Made by a program: the position numbers and the translations under genes
Assembly: GCF_016592435.1 (NCBI RefSeq)
Contig: NZ_AP014545.1
Coordinates: 248,001-312,000 of the forward strand
DNA: 64,000 bases
From: Amphritea japonica ATCC BAA-1530
GTDB lineage: Bacteria; Pseudomonadota; Gammaproteobacteria; Pseudomonadales; Balneatricaceae
Direction: 5' to 3'
Notes under the pieces: generated by a model
The model's database searches: none
The model's input: only the letters and a program-made list of their open reading frames with translations
Told to the model about the DNA's origin: nothing
Shown here: piece after piece, positions 36,143-45,670 of the stretch
Numbering within the stretch: the first letter of the stretch is position 1
How the letters are laid out: each line of letters begins with the position of its first letter

Positions 36143-37333
36143 TCAGAGGCCTGCGGCAGCGCGCAGCTCGTCAGCTTTATCAGTTTTTTCCCAGCTATAG
36201 GCCGTGAATGTTTCGTTACCAACCGTCATTTCAAAAGGGTTATGGCCAAAGTGACCGTACGCTGCTGTTTGACGGTACATCGGGTGTAGCAGATCCAGCA
36301 TGCGGGTAATGGCATGTGGGCGCAGATCAAAATGACTATTGATCAGCGCAATGATCTTGTCATCGGCGATCTTGCCGGTGCCGAACGTATTAATAGAGAC
36401 AGACGTCGGTTCAGCCACGCCGATGGCGTACGAAACCTGAATTTCGCATTTGTCAGCTAAGCCAGCAGCGACAACGTTCTTGGCAACATAACGGCCCGCA
36501 TACGCGGCAGAACGGTCAACCTTTGATGGGTCTTTGCCAGAGAAAGCGCCGCCACCGTGACGGGCCATGCCGCCGTATGTATCAACGATGATCTTCCGGC
36601 CTGTCAGGCCGCAATCGCCGACGGGTCCGCCGATAACGAAGTTACCGGTTGGGTTGATGTGGAATTTGGTGCTTTTATCGATCCACTCTGCAGGCAGGGT
36701 GTGTTTGATGATCAGCTCCATAACCGCTTCTTGCAGGTCGGGTAACGATACTTCAGGATTGTGCTGGGTCGACAGAACAACGGCATCGATACCGACAGGC
36801 AGGCCATTTTCGTAACGGAAAGTGACCTGGCTTTTAGCATCCGGGCGCAACCATGGCAGCAGACCCGATTTGCGGGCTTCGGCCTGACGCTCTACCAAGC
36901 GGTGAGCGAAGCAGATAGGCGCTGGCATCAACACATCGGTTTCGTTGCTGGCGTAACCAAACATCAAGCCCTGGTCACCGGCACCCTGATCTTCTGGCTT
37001 AGCACGGTCAACACCCTGGTTAATATCAGGCGATTGTTTACCGATGATGTTAATCACACCACAGGTTTCACCGTCATAACCAACGTCTGATGAGGTATAG
37101 CCGATATCGCAGATAACACCACGTACCAGATCTTCCAGATCAACCCAGGCAGAGGTAGTCACCTCACCGGAGACAACAGCAACACCGGTCTTAACTAAAG
37201 TTTCGCAGGCCACCCGGGCGTGCTTATCTTCAGCAATAATTGCATCCAGAACGGCATCAGAGATCTGATCGGCGATCTTATCAGGATGACCTTCTGAAAC
37301 TGATTCTGAAGTAAACAGGCTATATTCGCTCAT
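36143..37333 (-). CDS. metK: S-adenosylmethionine synthase
   Basis: Makes S-adenosylmethionine from methionine and ATP. The 396-residue protein has the three-domain MetK layout with [20 protein letters not shown], the [12 protein letters not shown] hexapeptide region, and the [20 protein letters not shown]-loop-like site. It is divergent from tkt across 325 bp. Together with metX/metW it covers much of the methionine/SAM axis in this window. No known SAM riboswitch is recognisable in its leader. Confidence 0.98.
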   Translation of the reverse strand: MSEYSLFTSESVSEGHPDKIADQISDAVLDAIIAEDKHARVACETLVKTGVAVVSGEVTTSAWVDLEDLVRGVICDIGYTSSDVGYDGETCGVINIIGKQSPDINQGVDRAKPEDQGAGDQGLMFGYASNETDVLMPAPICFAHRLVERQAEARKSGLLPWLRPDAKSQVTFRYENGLPVGIDAVVLSTQHNPEVSLPDLQEAVMELIIKHTLPAEWIDKSTKFHINPTGNFVIGGPVGDCGLTGRKIIVDTYGGMARHGGGAFSGKDPSKVDRSAAYAGRYVAKNVVAAGLADKCEIQVSYAIGVAEPTSVSINTFGTGKIADDKIIALINSHFDLRPHAITRMLDLLHPMYRQTAAYGHFGHNPFEMTVGNETFTAYSWEKTDKADELRAAAGL

Positions 37334-37658
37334 TTCGCGTCTTCAATCCTAACTTTAGAGAATAAGGTTTAGCGTCGGGTTACAGACCCGAGGATAAGAA
37401 TGGAGCGTATTTTAATCCGGTTACGCCCCGATTGCATGGCTGGGATCTCAGTTTTAGATGATTTTTTTAGCTTTTTAGATGAAAACCACTCATTTTCATC
37501 AAATTTCTCGTAAATAGGTTTGAAGCTGAGGGGCGGTTACGAGAAAATAGCCGCCTATTTTTGATCGGTGCTCCTTTTAGCTATCTTCATAAGAGATTCA
37601 AGAGAAAGCATCAAACACTTATCAAACTCAATTTGGGTTATACCCCTGGAGTGAATCA
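37334..37658. promoter_or_regulatory. metK-tkt divergent intergenic region
   Basis: This 325-bp region holds promoters in both directions. On the metK side a perfect hairpin TCGGGT-tacag-ACCCGA (37375-37391) would form in the 5' leader. On the tkt side an AT-rich AAAATAG/CTATTTT stem lies near 37543-37561. I found no match to a known SAM or SAH riboswitch; regulation is unresolved. Confidence 0.4.
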
Positions 37659-39653
37659 ATGTCCTCGCGTAGAGAACTAGCCAATGCAATTCGTGCCCTC
37701 AGTATGGATGCTGTCCAAAAGGCCAAATCTGGTCACCCTGGTGCGCCCATGGGTATGGCAGATATCGCTGAAGTATTATGGAATGATTTCCTGAAACATA
37801 ATCCGGCGAATCCACACTGGCTGGACCGCGACCGTTTTGTACTGTCGAACGGTCACGGCTCTATGCTGATCTATAGCCTGCTTCATCTGACCGGCTATGA
37901 TCTGTCTATCGATGACATTAAGAATTTCCGTCAGCTGCATTCCAGAACAGCAGGCCATCCTGAGTACGGTTATGCACCGGGTGTTGAAACCACGACAGGC
38001 CCTCTGGGCCAGGGCATCACTAATGCGGTTGGTTTTGCGATTGCTGAGAAATCACTGGCGGCGCAGTTTAATCGCGTAGGTCATGAAATTATTGATCATC
38101 ACACCTTCACCTTCATGGGCGACGGCTGCCTGATGGAAGGTATCTCTCACGAGGCCTGTTCGCTGGCCGGTACGCTGGGTCTGGGTAAGCTGATCGCTTT
38201 CTACGATGACAACGGTATCTCTATCGACGGTGAAGTTGAAGGCTGGTTTACCGATGATACGCCAAAGCGTTTTGAGTCATACGGCTGGCAGGTGATCCCT
38301 AATGTTGATGGTCATGATGCTGAGCAGATTAAAGCGGCGATTGAAGCGGCGCAGGATAATGAAGATCAGCCTACGCTGATCTGTTGCAAGACCATTATCG
38401 GTTTTGGTTCTCCAAATAAGCAAGGCAAAGAAGATTGTCACGGCGCCCCTCTGGGTGATGACGAGATCGCACTGGCACGTAAAGAGCTGGGTTGGGAACA
38501 TGACGCGTTTGTTATCCCGGAAGATATCGCGGCTCAGTGGAGTGCACTGGAAACTGGCGCAGAGCTGGAAAACGAGTGGGAAGAGCGTTTTGCTGAATAC
38601 AGCAAAGCCTATCCTACCGAAGCCCGTGAGCTGATTCGCCGTTACACCGGTGAGCTGCCAGCGGATTTCTCTGCTCAGGCTGATGTCATTATTAAAGAGT
38701 TGCAAGAGAAGGGTGAAACCATCGCCTCTCGTAAAGCGTCTCAGAATACGCTGAATGCGTTTGGACCAATGTTGCCTGAGCTGATGGGCGGTTCTGCTGA
38801 CCTGGCCGGTTCTAACCTGACATTGTGGTCTGGCTGCAAGGGCGTTACTAAAGATGATGCTTCCGGTAACTACATGTTCTATGGCGTTCGTGAGTTCGGC
38901 ATGTCGGCGATCATGAACGGTATTGCACTGCACGGTGGCTTTATCCCGTACGGCGCAACCTTCCTGGTCTTCATGGAGTATGCCCGTAATGCACTGCGCA
39001 TGGCTGCTTTGATGAAACAGCGTGCGATCCATGTATATACCCATGACTCTATCGGTCTGGGCGAAGATGGCCCTACTCACCAGCCGATTGAACAGATTTC
39101 TAATCTGCGTCATACGCCTAACATGAGCTGCTGGCGTCCGGCTGATGCCGTTGAATCTGCAGTGGCATGGAAGTCTGCTCTTGAGCGTGCTGATGGTCCG
39201 ACAGCGATGATCTTCTCCCGTCAGAATCTGCCACATCAGGCGCGTACTGATGAGCAACTGGCGAATATCGCTCGCGGTGGATATATTCTGCGTGATACAG
39301 CGGGTACTCCGGATGCGATCCTGATTGCCACCGGTTCTGAAGTGGGTCTGGCAATGGATTCTGCTGCAGCGCTTGAAGCTGAAGGTAAGCAGGTACGCGT
39401 AGTATCTATGCCTTCTACTGATCTGTTTGATAAACAGGATGCTGAATACCGTGAAGCGGTTCTGCCATCGACGGTTACTGCCCGGGTAGCGATTGAAGCG
39501 GCGCAGGCGGATTTCTGGTACAAGTACGTCGGCCTGAACGGTGCAATTGTTGGTATGACTACTTTCGGTGAGTCTGCTCCGGCGGGAGAGCTGTTTAAGC
39601 TGTTTGGCTTTACCGTTGAAAATGTTGTCGAGAAAGTGAAGTCTGTTCTGTAA
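37659..39653 (+). CDS. tkt: Transketolase
   Basis: Thiamine-diphosphate enzyme of the pentose phosphate pathway. It has 664 residues. The N-terminal [18 protein letters not shown], the TPP motif starting [13 protein letters not shown], the His-rich site in LSNGHGSM and the pyrimidine domain [10 protein letters not shown]-like [11 protein letters not shown] are present. It opens a plus-strand series tkt-epd-pgk-fba, also seen in Pseudomonas-type genomes. GGAG precedes the ATG. A terminator follows. Confidence 0.97.
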   Translation: MSSRRELANAIRALSMDAVQKAKSGHPGAPMGMADIAEVLWNDFLKHNPANPHWLDRDRFVLSNGHGSMLIYSLLHLTGYDLSIDDIKNFRQLHSRTAGHPEYGYAPGVETTTGPLGQGITNAVGFAIAEKSLAAQFNRVGHEIIDHHTFTFMGDGCLMEGISHEACSLAGTLGLGKLIAFYDDNGISIDGEVEGWFTDDTPKRFESYGWQVIPNVDGHDAEQIKAAIEAAQDNEDQPTLICCKTIIGFGSPNKQGKEDCHGAPLGDDEIALARKELGWEHDAFVIPEDIAAQWSALETGAELENEWEERFAEYSKAYPTEARELIRRYTGELPADFSAQADVIIKELQEKGETIASRKASQNTLNAFGPMLPELMGGSADLAGSNLTLWSGCKGVTKDDASGNYMFYGVREFGMSAIMNGIALHGGFIPYGATFLVFMEYARNALRMAALMKQRAIHVYTHDSIGLGEDGPTHQPIEQISNLRHTPNMSCWRPADAVESAVAWKSALERADGPTAMIFSRQNLPHQARTDEQLANIARGGYILRDTAGTPDAILIATGSEVGLAMDSAAALEAEGKQVRVVSMPSTDLFDKQDAEYREAVLPSTVTARVAIEAAQADFWYKYVGLNGAIVGMTTFGESAPAGELFKLFGFTVENVVEKVKSVL

Positions 39654-39667
39654 GAGCAGTCTGATAG

Positions 39668-39698
39668 AAAAGGCCAGCTGCTCTCAGTTGGCCTTTTT
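39668..39698 (+). terminator. Terminator between tkt and epd
   Basis: A 13-bp stem (AAAAGGCCAGCTG against CAGTTGGCCTTTT, with one G:U pair), a four-base loop and a T-run, located 15 bases after the tkt stop and 16 before epd. It may attenuate rather than end transcription, given the gene order. Confidence 0.8.
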
Positions 39699-39713
39699 GG
39701 TTATCGAGGTGTT

Positions 39714-40736
39714 ATGGCATACCGAGTTGCAATAAACGGCTATGGTCGGATTGGACAGAGTGTCCTGCGGGCTATCTATGAGGGTGGCTACCGTGATCAG
39801 CTAGAGGTTGTGGCGATCAATGAGCTGTCAGACATTGAGACGGTGACCTACCTGACCCGTTACGATACTACTCATGGCCGCTTTCCGTTGCCGGTTGAAC
39901 ATAATGGTACCGAGTTGCTCATCAATGGTGACGCCATTCGGGTGCTGAATCAGCCCGATGCTGCTGCGATGCCCTGGGATGAAATGGATGTGGATCTGGT
40001 GCTGGAATGCTCCGGAACTTTCAGTGATCGAAAGACAGCTCAGCAACATCTCGACAGCGGTGCCAGAAAACTGCTTTTTTCCCAACCGGCCGGCGTCGAT
40101 GTTGATGCGACCATTATCTACGGTTTTAATCAGCAGTTATTAGCATCGGATCAGAGCATTGTTGCGGCAGGCTCTTGTTCTACTAACTGTATCGTACCGG
40201 TACTGGATCTGTTGCATCGTGAGCTGGGTATCATCAGCGGTGTCACGACAACTATTCACTCGGCGATGAATGATCAGCCGGTGATCGATAGTTATCATCA
40301 GACCGATCTGCGTCTGACTCGCAGCGCCATGCACTCGATCATTCCTGTTAATACTGGTTTGAATAAAGGTATTGATCGGTTATTGCCCGACTTGGCAGGT
40401 CGCTTTGAGTCTCTGCATGTGCGGGTGCCGACCATTAATGTGTCATTACTGGATATCTCCCTGAATGTGACACAGACAACGTCTGCTACGCAGGTGAATC
40501 AGATTCTGCGTACTGCCGCGGAAGGACCGCTAAAGGGACTTTTAGGTTATACCGAAGAGCCGCATGCTTCGGTAGACTTCAACCGCGACTCTCGTTCAGG
40601 GGTTGTCGATGGCACCCAGACCCGGGTCAGCGGTGATAATCTGATAAAGCTGATGTGCTGGTTTGATAATGAGTGGGGTTTTGCGAATCGAATGCTCGAT
40701 GTCGCACAGAATTGGTTGAACTGTAAGCACAACTAA
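39714..40736 (+). CDS. epd: D-erythrose-4-phosphate dehydrogenase (GapB-type)
   Basis: A 340-residue member of the GAPDH family. The N-terminal RVAINGYGRIGQSVLRAI binds NAD. Catalytic Cys155 is in GSCSTNCIVP. The residues TTIHSAMNDQPVIDSYH and VDGTQTRVSGDNLIKL match Epd of E. coli more closely than glycolytic GapA. Epd makes 4-phosphoerythronate for pyridoxal phosphate synthesis. Its position between tkt, whose product is erythrose-4-phosphate, and pgk agrees. GAGGTG precedes the ATG. Confidence 0.92.
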   Translation: MAYRVAINGYGRIGQSVLRAIYEGGYRDQLEVVAINELSDIETVTYLTRYDTTHGRFPLPVEHNGTELLINGDAIRVLNQPDAAAMPWDEMDVDLVLECSGTFSDRKTAQQHLDSGARKLLFSQPAGVDVDATIIYGFNQQLLASDQSIVAAGSCSTNCIVPVLDLLHRELGIISGVTTTIHSAMNDQPVIDSYHQTDLRLTRSAMHSIIPVNTGLNKGIDRLLPDLAGRFESLHVRVPTINVSLLDISLNVTQTTSATQVNQILRTAAEGPLKGLLGYTEEPHASVDFNRDSRSGVVDGTQTRVSGDNLIKLMCWFDNEWGFANRMLDVAQNWLNCKHN

Positions 40737-40819
40737 AAGCACGACACTAAGTAATTTCAAAGTGTGGCCGGACACAGGCGGCACTTTATTTTTTTAGAGA
40801 CTAGACAGCAGGAAATGTT

Positions 40820-41980
40820 ATGAGCGTATTGAAAATGACCGAACAGGATCTGAACGGTAAACGTGTTCTGATCCGTGAAGACCTCAATGTGCCAGTCAAG
40901 GATGGCCAAGTGACCAGTGATGCCCGGATTCGCGCGTCACTGCCAACGATTAAACACGCGCTGGAAGCGGGCGCTAAGGTGATGTTGATGTCTCACCTGG
41001 GGCGTCCGGTTGAAGGCGTCTATGACGATGCCAGCTCTCTTGCGCCGGTTGCTACGCACCTGGCGGGTCTGCTGGAGCGTGACGTACCTCTGATTAAAGA
41101 CTGGCTGGACGGCGACTTTGAGGTTGCTGAAGGCGACGTTGTGCTGCTGGAAAATGTTCGCTTCAATAACGGCGAAAAGAAAGATGATGAAGCGCTGTCT
41201 CAGCAGATGGCTGCACTGTGTGACATCTATGTCATGGATGCGTTCGGCACGGCACATCGCGCTCAGGCGTCAACCCATGGTGTGGCAAAATTTGCGCCGG
41301 TTGCCTGTGCTGGCCCCTTGCTGGCCGGTGAGTTGGATGCGCTGGCAAAAGCACTGGATAACCCGGCGTCACCGATGGCTGCGATTGTCGGTGGTTCTAA
41401 AGTATCGACTAAATTAACCGTGCTGGAATCCCTGTCTGATAAAGTGGATCAGCTGATTGTCGGTGGTGGTATTGCTAATACTTTCCTCGCCGCAGCGGGT
41501 AAGCCGGTCGGTAAATCTCTGTGTGAGCACGATCTGATTCCAACGGCACAAGCGTTGATGGCAAAGGTTAATATTCCGCTGCCTGTGGATGTGGTTGTTG
41601 CGACTGAGTTTGCAGAAACAGCTACGGCGACTATCAAGCTGGTAGATGATGTTGCTGAAGATGACATGATTTTGGATATCGGTCCTCAGACGGCGGCGAA
41701 TCTGGCTGCACTGCTGAAGAAGGCTGGCACTATTATCTGGAATGGCCCGGTCGGCGTATTTGAATTTGATCAGTTCGGAGAAGGGACGAAAACCCTATCA
41801 CTGGCGATTGCGGAAAACAAAGGATTCTCTATTGCCGGTGGTGGTGACACGCTGGCCGCTGTGGATAAGTATGATATCGCTAGTCAGGTGTCCTATATCT
41901 CTACCGGTGGCGGTGCGTTCCTGGAGTTTGTAGAAGGTAAGGTGTTGCCGGCAGTGGCGATGCTGGAATCCCGCGCATAA
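40820..41980 (+). CDS. pgk: Phosphoglycerate kinase
   Basis: Transfers phosphate between 1,3-bisphosphoglycerate and ADP. The 386-residue length is typical of bacterial PGK. The N-terminal [39 protein letters not shown] and the nucleotide site [27 protein letters not shown] are all present. AGGA precedes the ATG. The downstream gap to fba contains nested palindromes. Confidence 0.98.
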   Translation: MSVLKMTEQDLNGKRVLIREDLNVPVKDGQVTSDARIRASLPTIKHALEAGAKVMLMSHLGRPVEGVYDDASSLAPVATHLAGLLERDVPLIKDWLDGDFEVAEGDVVLLENVRFNNGEKKDDEALSQQMAALCDIYVMDAFGTAHRAQASTHGVAKFAPVACAGPLLAGELDALAKALDNPASPMAAIVGGSKVSTKLTVLESLSDKVDQLIVGGGIANTFLAAAGKPVGKSLCEHDLIPTAQALMAKVNIPLPVDVVVATEFAETATATIKLVDDVAEDDMILDIGPQTAANLAALLKKAGTIIWNGPVGVFEFDQFGEGTKTLSLAIAENKGFSIAGGGDTLAAVDKYDIASQVSYISTGGGAFLEFVEGKVLPAVAMLESRA

Positions 41981-42153
41981 TTAAAGCTATTGCGCTTGAA
42001 ATGGCTTTGTTAAAAGCTGACTCGAAATGCTCATTTACAGATGTAAACTCCGCTTTCTCGTCAGCTTTTGCCGCGCCCTTTCTACGCTCATGACGCTTTA
42101 ATCTAAGCTGTAGAGTTTAAAGTCGCTGACTTTCAATGCTCATACAGCTTTAA
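41981..42153. repeat. Nested palindromic repeat element in the pgk-fba gap
   Basis: Starts right at the pgk stop. Outer arms TTAAAGC (41981-41987) and GCTTTAA (42095-42101) enclose a perfect 10-bp hairpin AAAAGCTGAC/GTCAGCTTTT (42012-42069). A second unit follows with arms AAGCTGTA/TACAGCTT (42105-42150). The two units share a diverged direct repeat, 42016-42040 against 42125-42147 (GCTGACT...AATGCTCAT...ACAG). It resembles a mobile intergenic palindromic element, possibly with a second truncated copy. Confidence 0.6.
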
Positions 42154-42171
42154 TATTTGAAGTATATTATC

Positions 42172-42196
42172 AAGCAGCTGAACTATCGGGCTGCTT
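42172..42196 (+). promoter_or_regulatory. Hairpin in the fba leader
   Basis: Perfect 7-bp arms AAGCAGC and GCTGCTT with an 11-base loop, about 50 bases before the fba ATG. No T-run follows, so it is more likely a leader structure than a terminator. Confidence 0.35.
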
Positions 42197-42247
42197 AAGA
42201 TAGAATTTACAGCCGCGAACAGGCTTAATTTTTAAAAAGGTGAAGAT

Positions 42248-43288
42248 ATGGCTCTTATCAGTATGCGTCAGCTACTGGATCATGCCGCAGAGCATGACTA
42301 CGGTATCCCAGCGTTTAACGTGAACAACCTGGAACAGATGCGCGCCATCATGGAAGCGGCGAACAAGACCAACTCACCGGTTATTGTTCAGGCTTCTGCG
42401 GGTGCTCGTAAGTATGCAGGCTCTAACTTCCTGCGCCATATGATTCTGGCAGCGATTGCCGAGTTCCCACATATCCCGGTATGTATGCACCAGGATCACG
42501 GTACCTCACCGGCGATCTGTCAGCGTTCTATTGCGATGGGCTTCTCTTCAGTAATGATGGATGGCTCTCTGATGGCTGACGGCAAGACGCCTTCTGACTA
42601 CGAGTACAACGTTGATGTTACCCGTCGTACCGTTGAGATGGCGCATGCTTGCGGTGTTTCTGTTGAAGGTGAGCTGGGTTGCCTGGGATCACTGGAAACC
42701 GGTCAGGCCGGTGAAGAAGACGGTGTTGGCGCAGAAGGTACGCTGTCTGCGGAACAGATGTTGACCGATCCTGTAGAAGCAGCTGACTTCGTGAAGCAAA
42801 CCGGTGTTGATGCGCTGGCAATCGCTTGCGGTACTTCTCACGGTGCTTACAAGTTTACCCGTCCACCTACCGATGACATTCTGGCGATCGACCGTATTAA
42901 AGCGATCCATGCAAGCATTCCAAACACCCACTTGGTTATGCACGGTTCATCGTCTGTGCCACAGGAATGGCTGGCGATCATTAACGAGTTTGGTGGTGAG
43001 ATCCCTGAGACTTATGGTGTGCCCGTTGAGCAGATCGTTGAAGGTATCAAGCACGGTGTTCGTAAAGTTAACATCGATACAGACCTGCGTCTGGCCTCTA
43101 CCGGTGCAGTACGTCGCTTCCTGGCAGAGAACCCATCAGAGTTTGATCCGCGTAAATTCCTGAAAGTAACGATGGATGCGATGAGCGATATCGTAACCGA
43201 CCGTTATGAAGCATTCGGAACGGCTGGTCATGCGGATAAGATCGTACCGATCTCACTGGAAGATATGGCAGACCGATACGGCTTATAA
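42248..43288 (+). CDS. fba: Fructose-bisphosphate aldolase class II (Calvin-cycle subtype)
   Basis: Zinc-dependent aldolase of 346 residues. The metal and substrate residues are in [22 protein letters not shown], the KFTRPPTDD insert, HGSSSVP and [13 protein letters not shown]. The length and the [10 protein letters not shown] loop fit the Calvin-type class IIB group also used for glycolysis and gluconeogenesis. AAGGTGAAG precedes the ATG. Its stop codon lies inside a perfect 14-bp hairpin. Confidence 0.95.
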   Translation: MALISMRQLLDHAAEHDYGIPAFNVNNLEQMRAIMEAANKTNSPVIVQASAGARKYAGSNFLRHMILAAIAEFPHIPVCMHQDHGTSPAICQRSIAMGFSSVMMDGSLMADGKTPSDYEYNVDVTRRTVEMAHACGVSVEGELGCLGSLETGQAGEEDGVGAEGTLSAEQMLTDPVEAADFVKQTGVDALAIACGTSHGAYKFTRPPTDDILAIDRIKAIHASIPNTHLVMHGSSSVPQEWLAIINEFGGEIPETYGVPVEQIVEGIKHGVRKVNIDTDLRLASTGAVRRFLAENPSEFDPRKFLKVTMDAMSDIVTDRYEAFGTAGHADKIVPISLEDMADRYGL

Positions 43289-43311
43289 AACGCTAAGAGC
43301 GTTTTATAAGC
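43281..43311 (+). terminator. Perfect hairpin covering the fba stop codon
   Basis: Arms of 14 bp (GCTTATAAAACGCT and its exact complement) with a three-base loop. The TAA stop (43286-43288) lies within the left arm. No T-run follows. It may protect the 3' end of the mRNA or be a mobile palindrome that supplied the stop codon. Confidence 0.55.
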
Positions 43312-43313
43312 AC

Positions 43314-43445
43314 GTCGCTAGTGGCTAAACGTCGCTACGTGACTTGTTAGAAAAAGCTTTAAACCGCAAACGGCTAATAAGAAGTTTGCGGTTTTTTTAG
43401 TTCTAGCGACTAGCAAGCGCGCAGTGCGTCTAACAACTAGCCACT
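43314..43445. repeat. Compound inverted repeat between fba and the GST gene
   Basis: Several perfect arms face each other around a central terminator: GTCGCTAG/CTAGCGAC (43314-43321 and 43403-43410), AGTGGCTA/TAGCCACT (43320-43327 and 43438-43445) and TTGTTAGA/TCTAACAA (43344-43351 and 43429-43436). The right end reaches the GST stop. This looks like a small palindromic mobile element or a folded 3' region. Confidence 0.5.
43361..43398 (+). terminator. Rho-independent terminator after fba
   Basis: Perfect 11-bp arms AAACCGCAAAC and GTTTGCGGTTT with a 12-base loop, followed by a T-run. It closes the tkt-epd-pgk-fba series. Confidence 0.85.
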
Positions 43446-43447
43446 GC

Positions 43448-44089
43448 TTAAACCTCTTCTTCCTCAATCACTTCGCTTTCCTGTTGCGCCAGCTTCAGCC
43501 ATTCCTGACAGGCAGGCAGTGCCAGTATCCGGTCGCAATAGGCTTGCAGTGGCTTGGGTAGCTTGACGCCATAGCCGGTTAGCCGGAAGACAATCGGTGC
43601 ATAGAAAGCATCGGCGATACCGAAGTCCCCATAAAGAAACTGGCCTGAACCGCTTTGGCTCAGGGCTTCATTCCATAGGGTGCAGATACGGTCTGTATCC
43701 TTTTGCACTTCTGCTGAAACAACAAAGTTATCCACATGCCGTCGGCAGTTCATCGGCAGCTCGCTACGCATGGCCATGAAACCCGAGTGCATCTCGGCAC
43801 AACTACTGCGTGCGTGGGCTCGCAGCGCCGGATTGCTGGGCCAGCCGTTGTTGTGCAGGTGCTGTTCGCTGATATATTCGCAGATGGCGAGTGAATCCCA
43901 GATGGTTGTCCCGTTATCCAACAGTACCGGTACTTTACCCGCCGGATTATATTGTTTGATCTGCTGAGAAAATCCGGGAACAAACAGCGAAATACGCACT
44001 GTCTCAAAATCTAAATCGAATTGACGCAGCAGTAGCCAGGCCCGCAGAGACCAGCTTGAATAGTTGTGATTACCGATAACCAGTTGCAT
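43448..44089 (-). CDS. Glutathione S-transferase family protein
   Basis: A 213-residue GST. The N-terminal thioredoxin-like domain reads LVIGNHNYSSWSLRAWLLL, where the Ser of SSWS is the likely activating residue. GKVPVLLDNGTTIWDSLAICEYI contains the conserved cis-Pro and the glutathione-binding Asp-Ser. A helical C-terminal domain follows, and the tail is acidic (EEEEV). AAGGAAT precedes the ATG. It is divergent from a LysR regulator, which could control it. Substrate unknown. Confidence 0.87.
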   Translation of the reverse strand: MQLVIGNHNYSSWSLRAWLLLRQFDLDFETVRISLFVPGFSQQIKQYNPAGKVPVLLDNGTTIWDSLAICEYISEQHLHNNGWPSNPALRAHARSSCAEMHSGFMAMRSELPMNCRRHVDNFVVSAEVQKDTDRICTLWNEALSQSGSGQFLYGDFGIADAFYAPIVFRLTGYGVKLPKPLQAYCDRILALPACQEWLKLAQQESEVIEEEEV

Positions 44090-44197
44090 GGTTGGATTCC
44101 TTTTCCTGTTTTAAGCCGATTGATTTAGAGCTAAGTCTGTCGCTTAATGGTGCCTCTCTCAAACGAATTAATCTGATAACAGGTATCAATACCCTTG

Positions 44198-45052
44198 ATG
44201 TTAGATCATGAATTGCTTCGCAGTTTTATCGCGGTTGTCGATACCGGCAGCTTTACCCGGGCCGCTGCACAGGTGTTTCGTACGCAGTCGGCGATCAGTA
44301 TGCAGATGAAACGGCTTGAAGAGCAGCTGGATAAAAAGCTGTTTCTGAAAGAGGGGCGTGAGCTGCAACTAAGCGATGATGGGTTAAAGTTGGTTAGCTA
44401 TGCCCGGCGGATCATGAAGTTGCACGATGAAGCGCTGGGAGTGCTGGCGGCAGATGCGGACTCACGTCCGCTGCTGTTAGGTTGTCCGGATGATTATGCT
44501 ACCGGTGTGTTGCCACAGTTACTGTCTGAGATCCGCACACAACTGCCGGGTCTGCAGGTACAGATACGCACCGGCTCCTCAGCGCAATTGCGGGCGCTGA
44601 TCGATAAAGGTGAACTGGATTTGTCGATTCTTACCCGGCGTCCTGAAACCGAAGAGGGTTATCTGTTGCTGCAGGATAAAGGGGTCTGGGTGGCCCCGGC
44701 GGAAGGCTTTATTAAGCCTAATAGTAAAATACAGCTGGTATTGGTGGAACCCGATTGCAAGTTTCACAGTACCGCGGTGGATGGTTTGATCAAACAGGGC
44801 TGGCCCTATGAGGTCAGCTGTATCAGTGGTAACTGCGCCCTACTGATCGAGCTGGTTAGACGGGGTGAAGTCGCGACGACACTGTCATCCTGCTGCGTAC
44901 CGACAGACCTGTACCGGGTACCTGAAGGGCTGGGGCTGCCGGAGCTACCCACTGTTGCGATAGTGTTACAGGCGGCGGCACGTCCACATCGGGATCTGGG
45001 GGCTGATCGGATAGCGATATTGGCAGAGAAAACAGCCCAGGCATTAAAGTGA
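44198..45052 (+). CDS. LysR-family transcriptional regulator (LrhA/HexA-like)
   Basis: A 284-residue regulator with the N-terminal winged helix-turn-helix DHELLRSFIAVVDTGSFTRAAAQVFRTQ split over residues 3-30, and MQMKRLEEQLDKKLF. The C-terminal effector domain starts near residue 88. The helix-turn-helix is close to that of the second LysR protein at 48870-49760, so the two are paralogues. The ATG at 44198 is preferred to the adjacent TTG. It is divergent from the GST gene and converges on the Rof-like gene. Confidence 0.87.
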   Translation: MLDHELLRSFIAVVDTGSFTRAAAQVFRTQSAISMQMKRLEEQLDKKLFLKEGRELQLSDDGLKLVSYARRIMKLHDEALGVLAADADSRPLLLGCPDDYATGVLPQLLSEIRTQLPGLQVQIRTGSSAQLRALIDKGELDLSILTRRPETEEGYLLLQDKGVWVAPAEGFIKPNSKIQLVLVEPDCKFHSTAVDGLIKQGWPYEVSCISGNCALLIELVRRGEVATTLSSCCVPTDLYRVPEGLGLPELPTVAIVLQAAARPHRDLGADRIAILAEKTAQALK

Positions 45053-45077
45053 GGGGTTATCCACTGAAGTGAATGTC

Positions 45078-45326
45078 TTAGGCTTTTTGGTGGCCCGGCG
45101 GCATTGATTCAATACGGTCAAGGCGGATATGAAAGGGTATACCGTCCTGGTCGGCGGCGACCAGATACTCTCCGCCATCTTTGATCTCGATGGTGAGAAA
45201 GCGGAGTTTATGCCGATGTATCTGGCCGTCATCACCCCGCCAGATCACCTTGTCTACCAAGTTGCGGATACAGGCCAGTTCGTAACTGTCATGGAGTCCG
45301 CATTGGATCGGAATATATTCACTCAT
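45078..45326 (-). CDS. rof: Rof-like Rho-binding antiterminator
   Basis: An 82-residue protein with the Rof/YaeO pattern: IPIQCGLHDSYELACIRN at the N-terminus, then a small beta-barrel with DGGEYLVAADQDG and the ending IRLDRIESM. E. coli Rof binds Rho hexamers and reduces Rho-dependent termination. It lies 21 bases after the [2Fe-2S] gene on the same strand and is probably co-transcribed with it. No clear Shine-Dalgarno precedes the ATG. Confidence 0.8.
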   Translation of the reverse strand: MSEYIPIQCGLHDSYELACIRNLVDKVIWRGDDGQIHRHKLRFLTIEIKDGGEYLVAADQDGIPFHIRLDRIESMPPGHQKA

Positions 45327-45347
45327 GTCATGAACATAGCAGCGGGG

Positions 45348-45578
45348 TCAGTGACTACTGCTTTCTGCGGTGCTGTTGAGTTCATCCAGAAGTGATTTCA
45401 CCGTTTCATAGCAACAACCGCAGGACGTATTGATGAAGGTGGCTGCGCGCACCTCTTCAATGGTCTTCAGGTTGTGTTTGCGAACGGTTTCAATAAAGGC
45501 TTGCTTGCGAATATAGCGACAGGGGCAGACGGTCATGTCATCACTGTCCAGTTTTACCGGGTGTGCGGTAGTATCCAT
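45348..45578 (-). CDS. BFD-like [2Fe-2S]-binding protein
   Basis: A 76-residue protein with Cys18-x-Cys20 and Cys53-x-x-Cys56 (VCPCRYI and SCGCC) separated by 32 residues, the spacing of bacterioferritin-associated ferredoxin-type domains. An extra Cys55 sits in the second pair. BFD proteins donate electrons for iron release or form parts of larger reductases; here it stands alone. The neighbour downstream is the Rof-like gene, and no bacterioferritin gene is in sight. Confidence 0.82.
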   Translation of the reverse strand: MDTTAHPVKLDSDDMTVCPCRYIRKQAFIETVRKHNLKTIEEVRAATFINTSCGCCYETVKSLLDELNSTAESSSH

Positions 45579-45670
45579 AGTGTCTATATCTCTGTGCAGA
45601 TATCATCAGATAACGATCATCTCATCTAGAGAATAGTTAAAGACTCGGGGTTTGTCGTTTCAACTATGTG

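Noticed and set aside
38277-39257. A 326-codon minus-strand frame
   Set aside because: It is antisense to tkt, which has the full transketolase motif set.
45129-45395. An 88-codon plus-strand frame opposite the Rof-like and BFD-like genes
   Set aside because: The minus-strand frames match known families; this one is their antisense.
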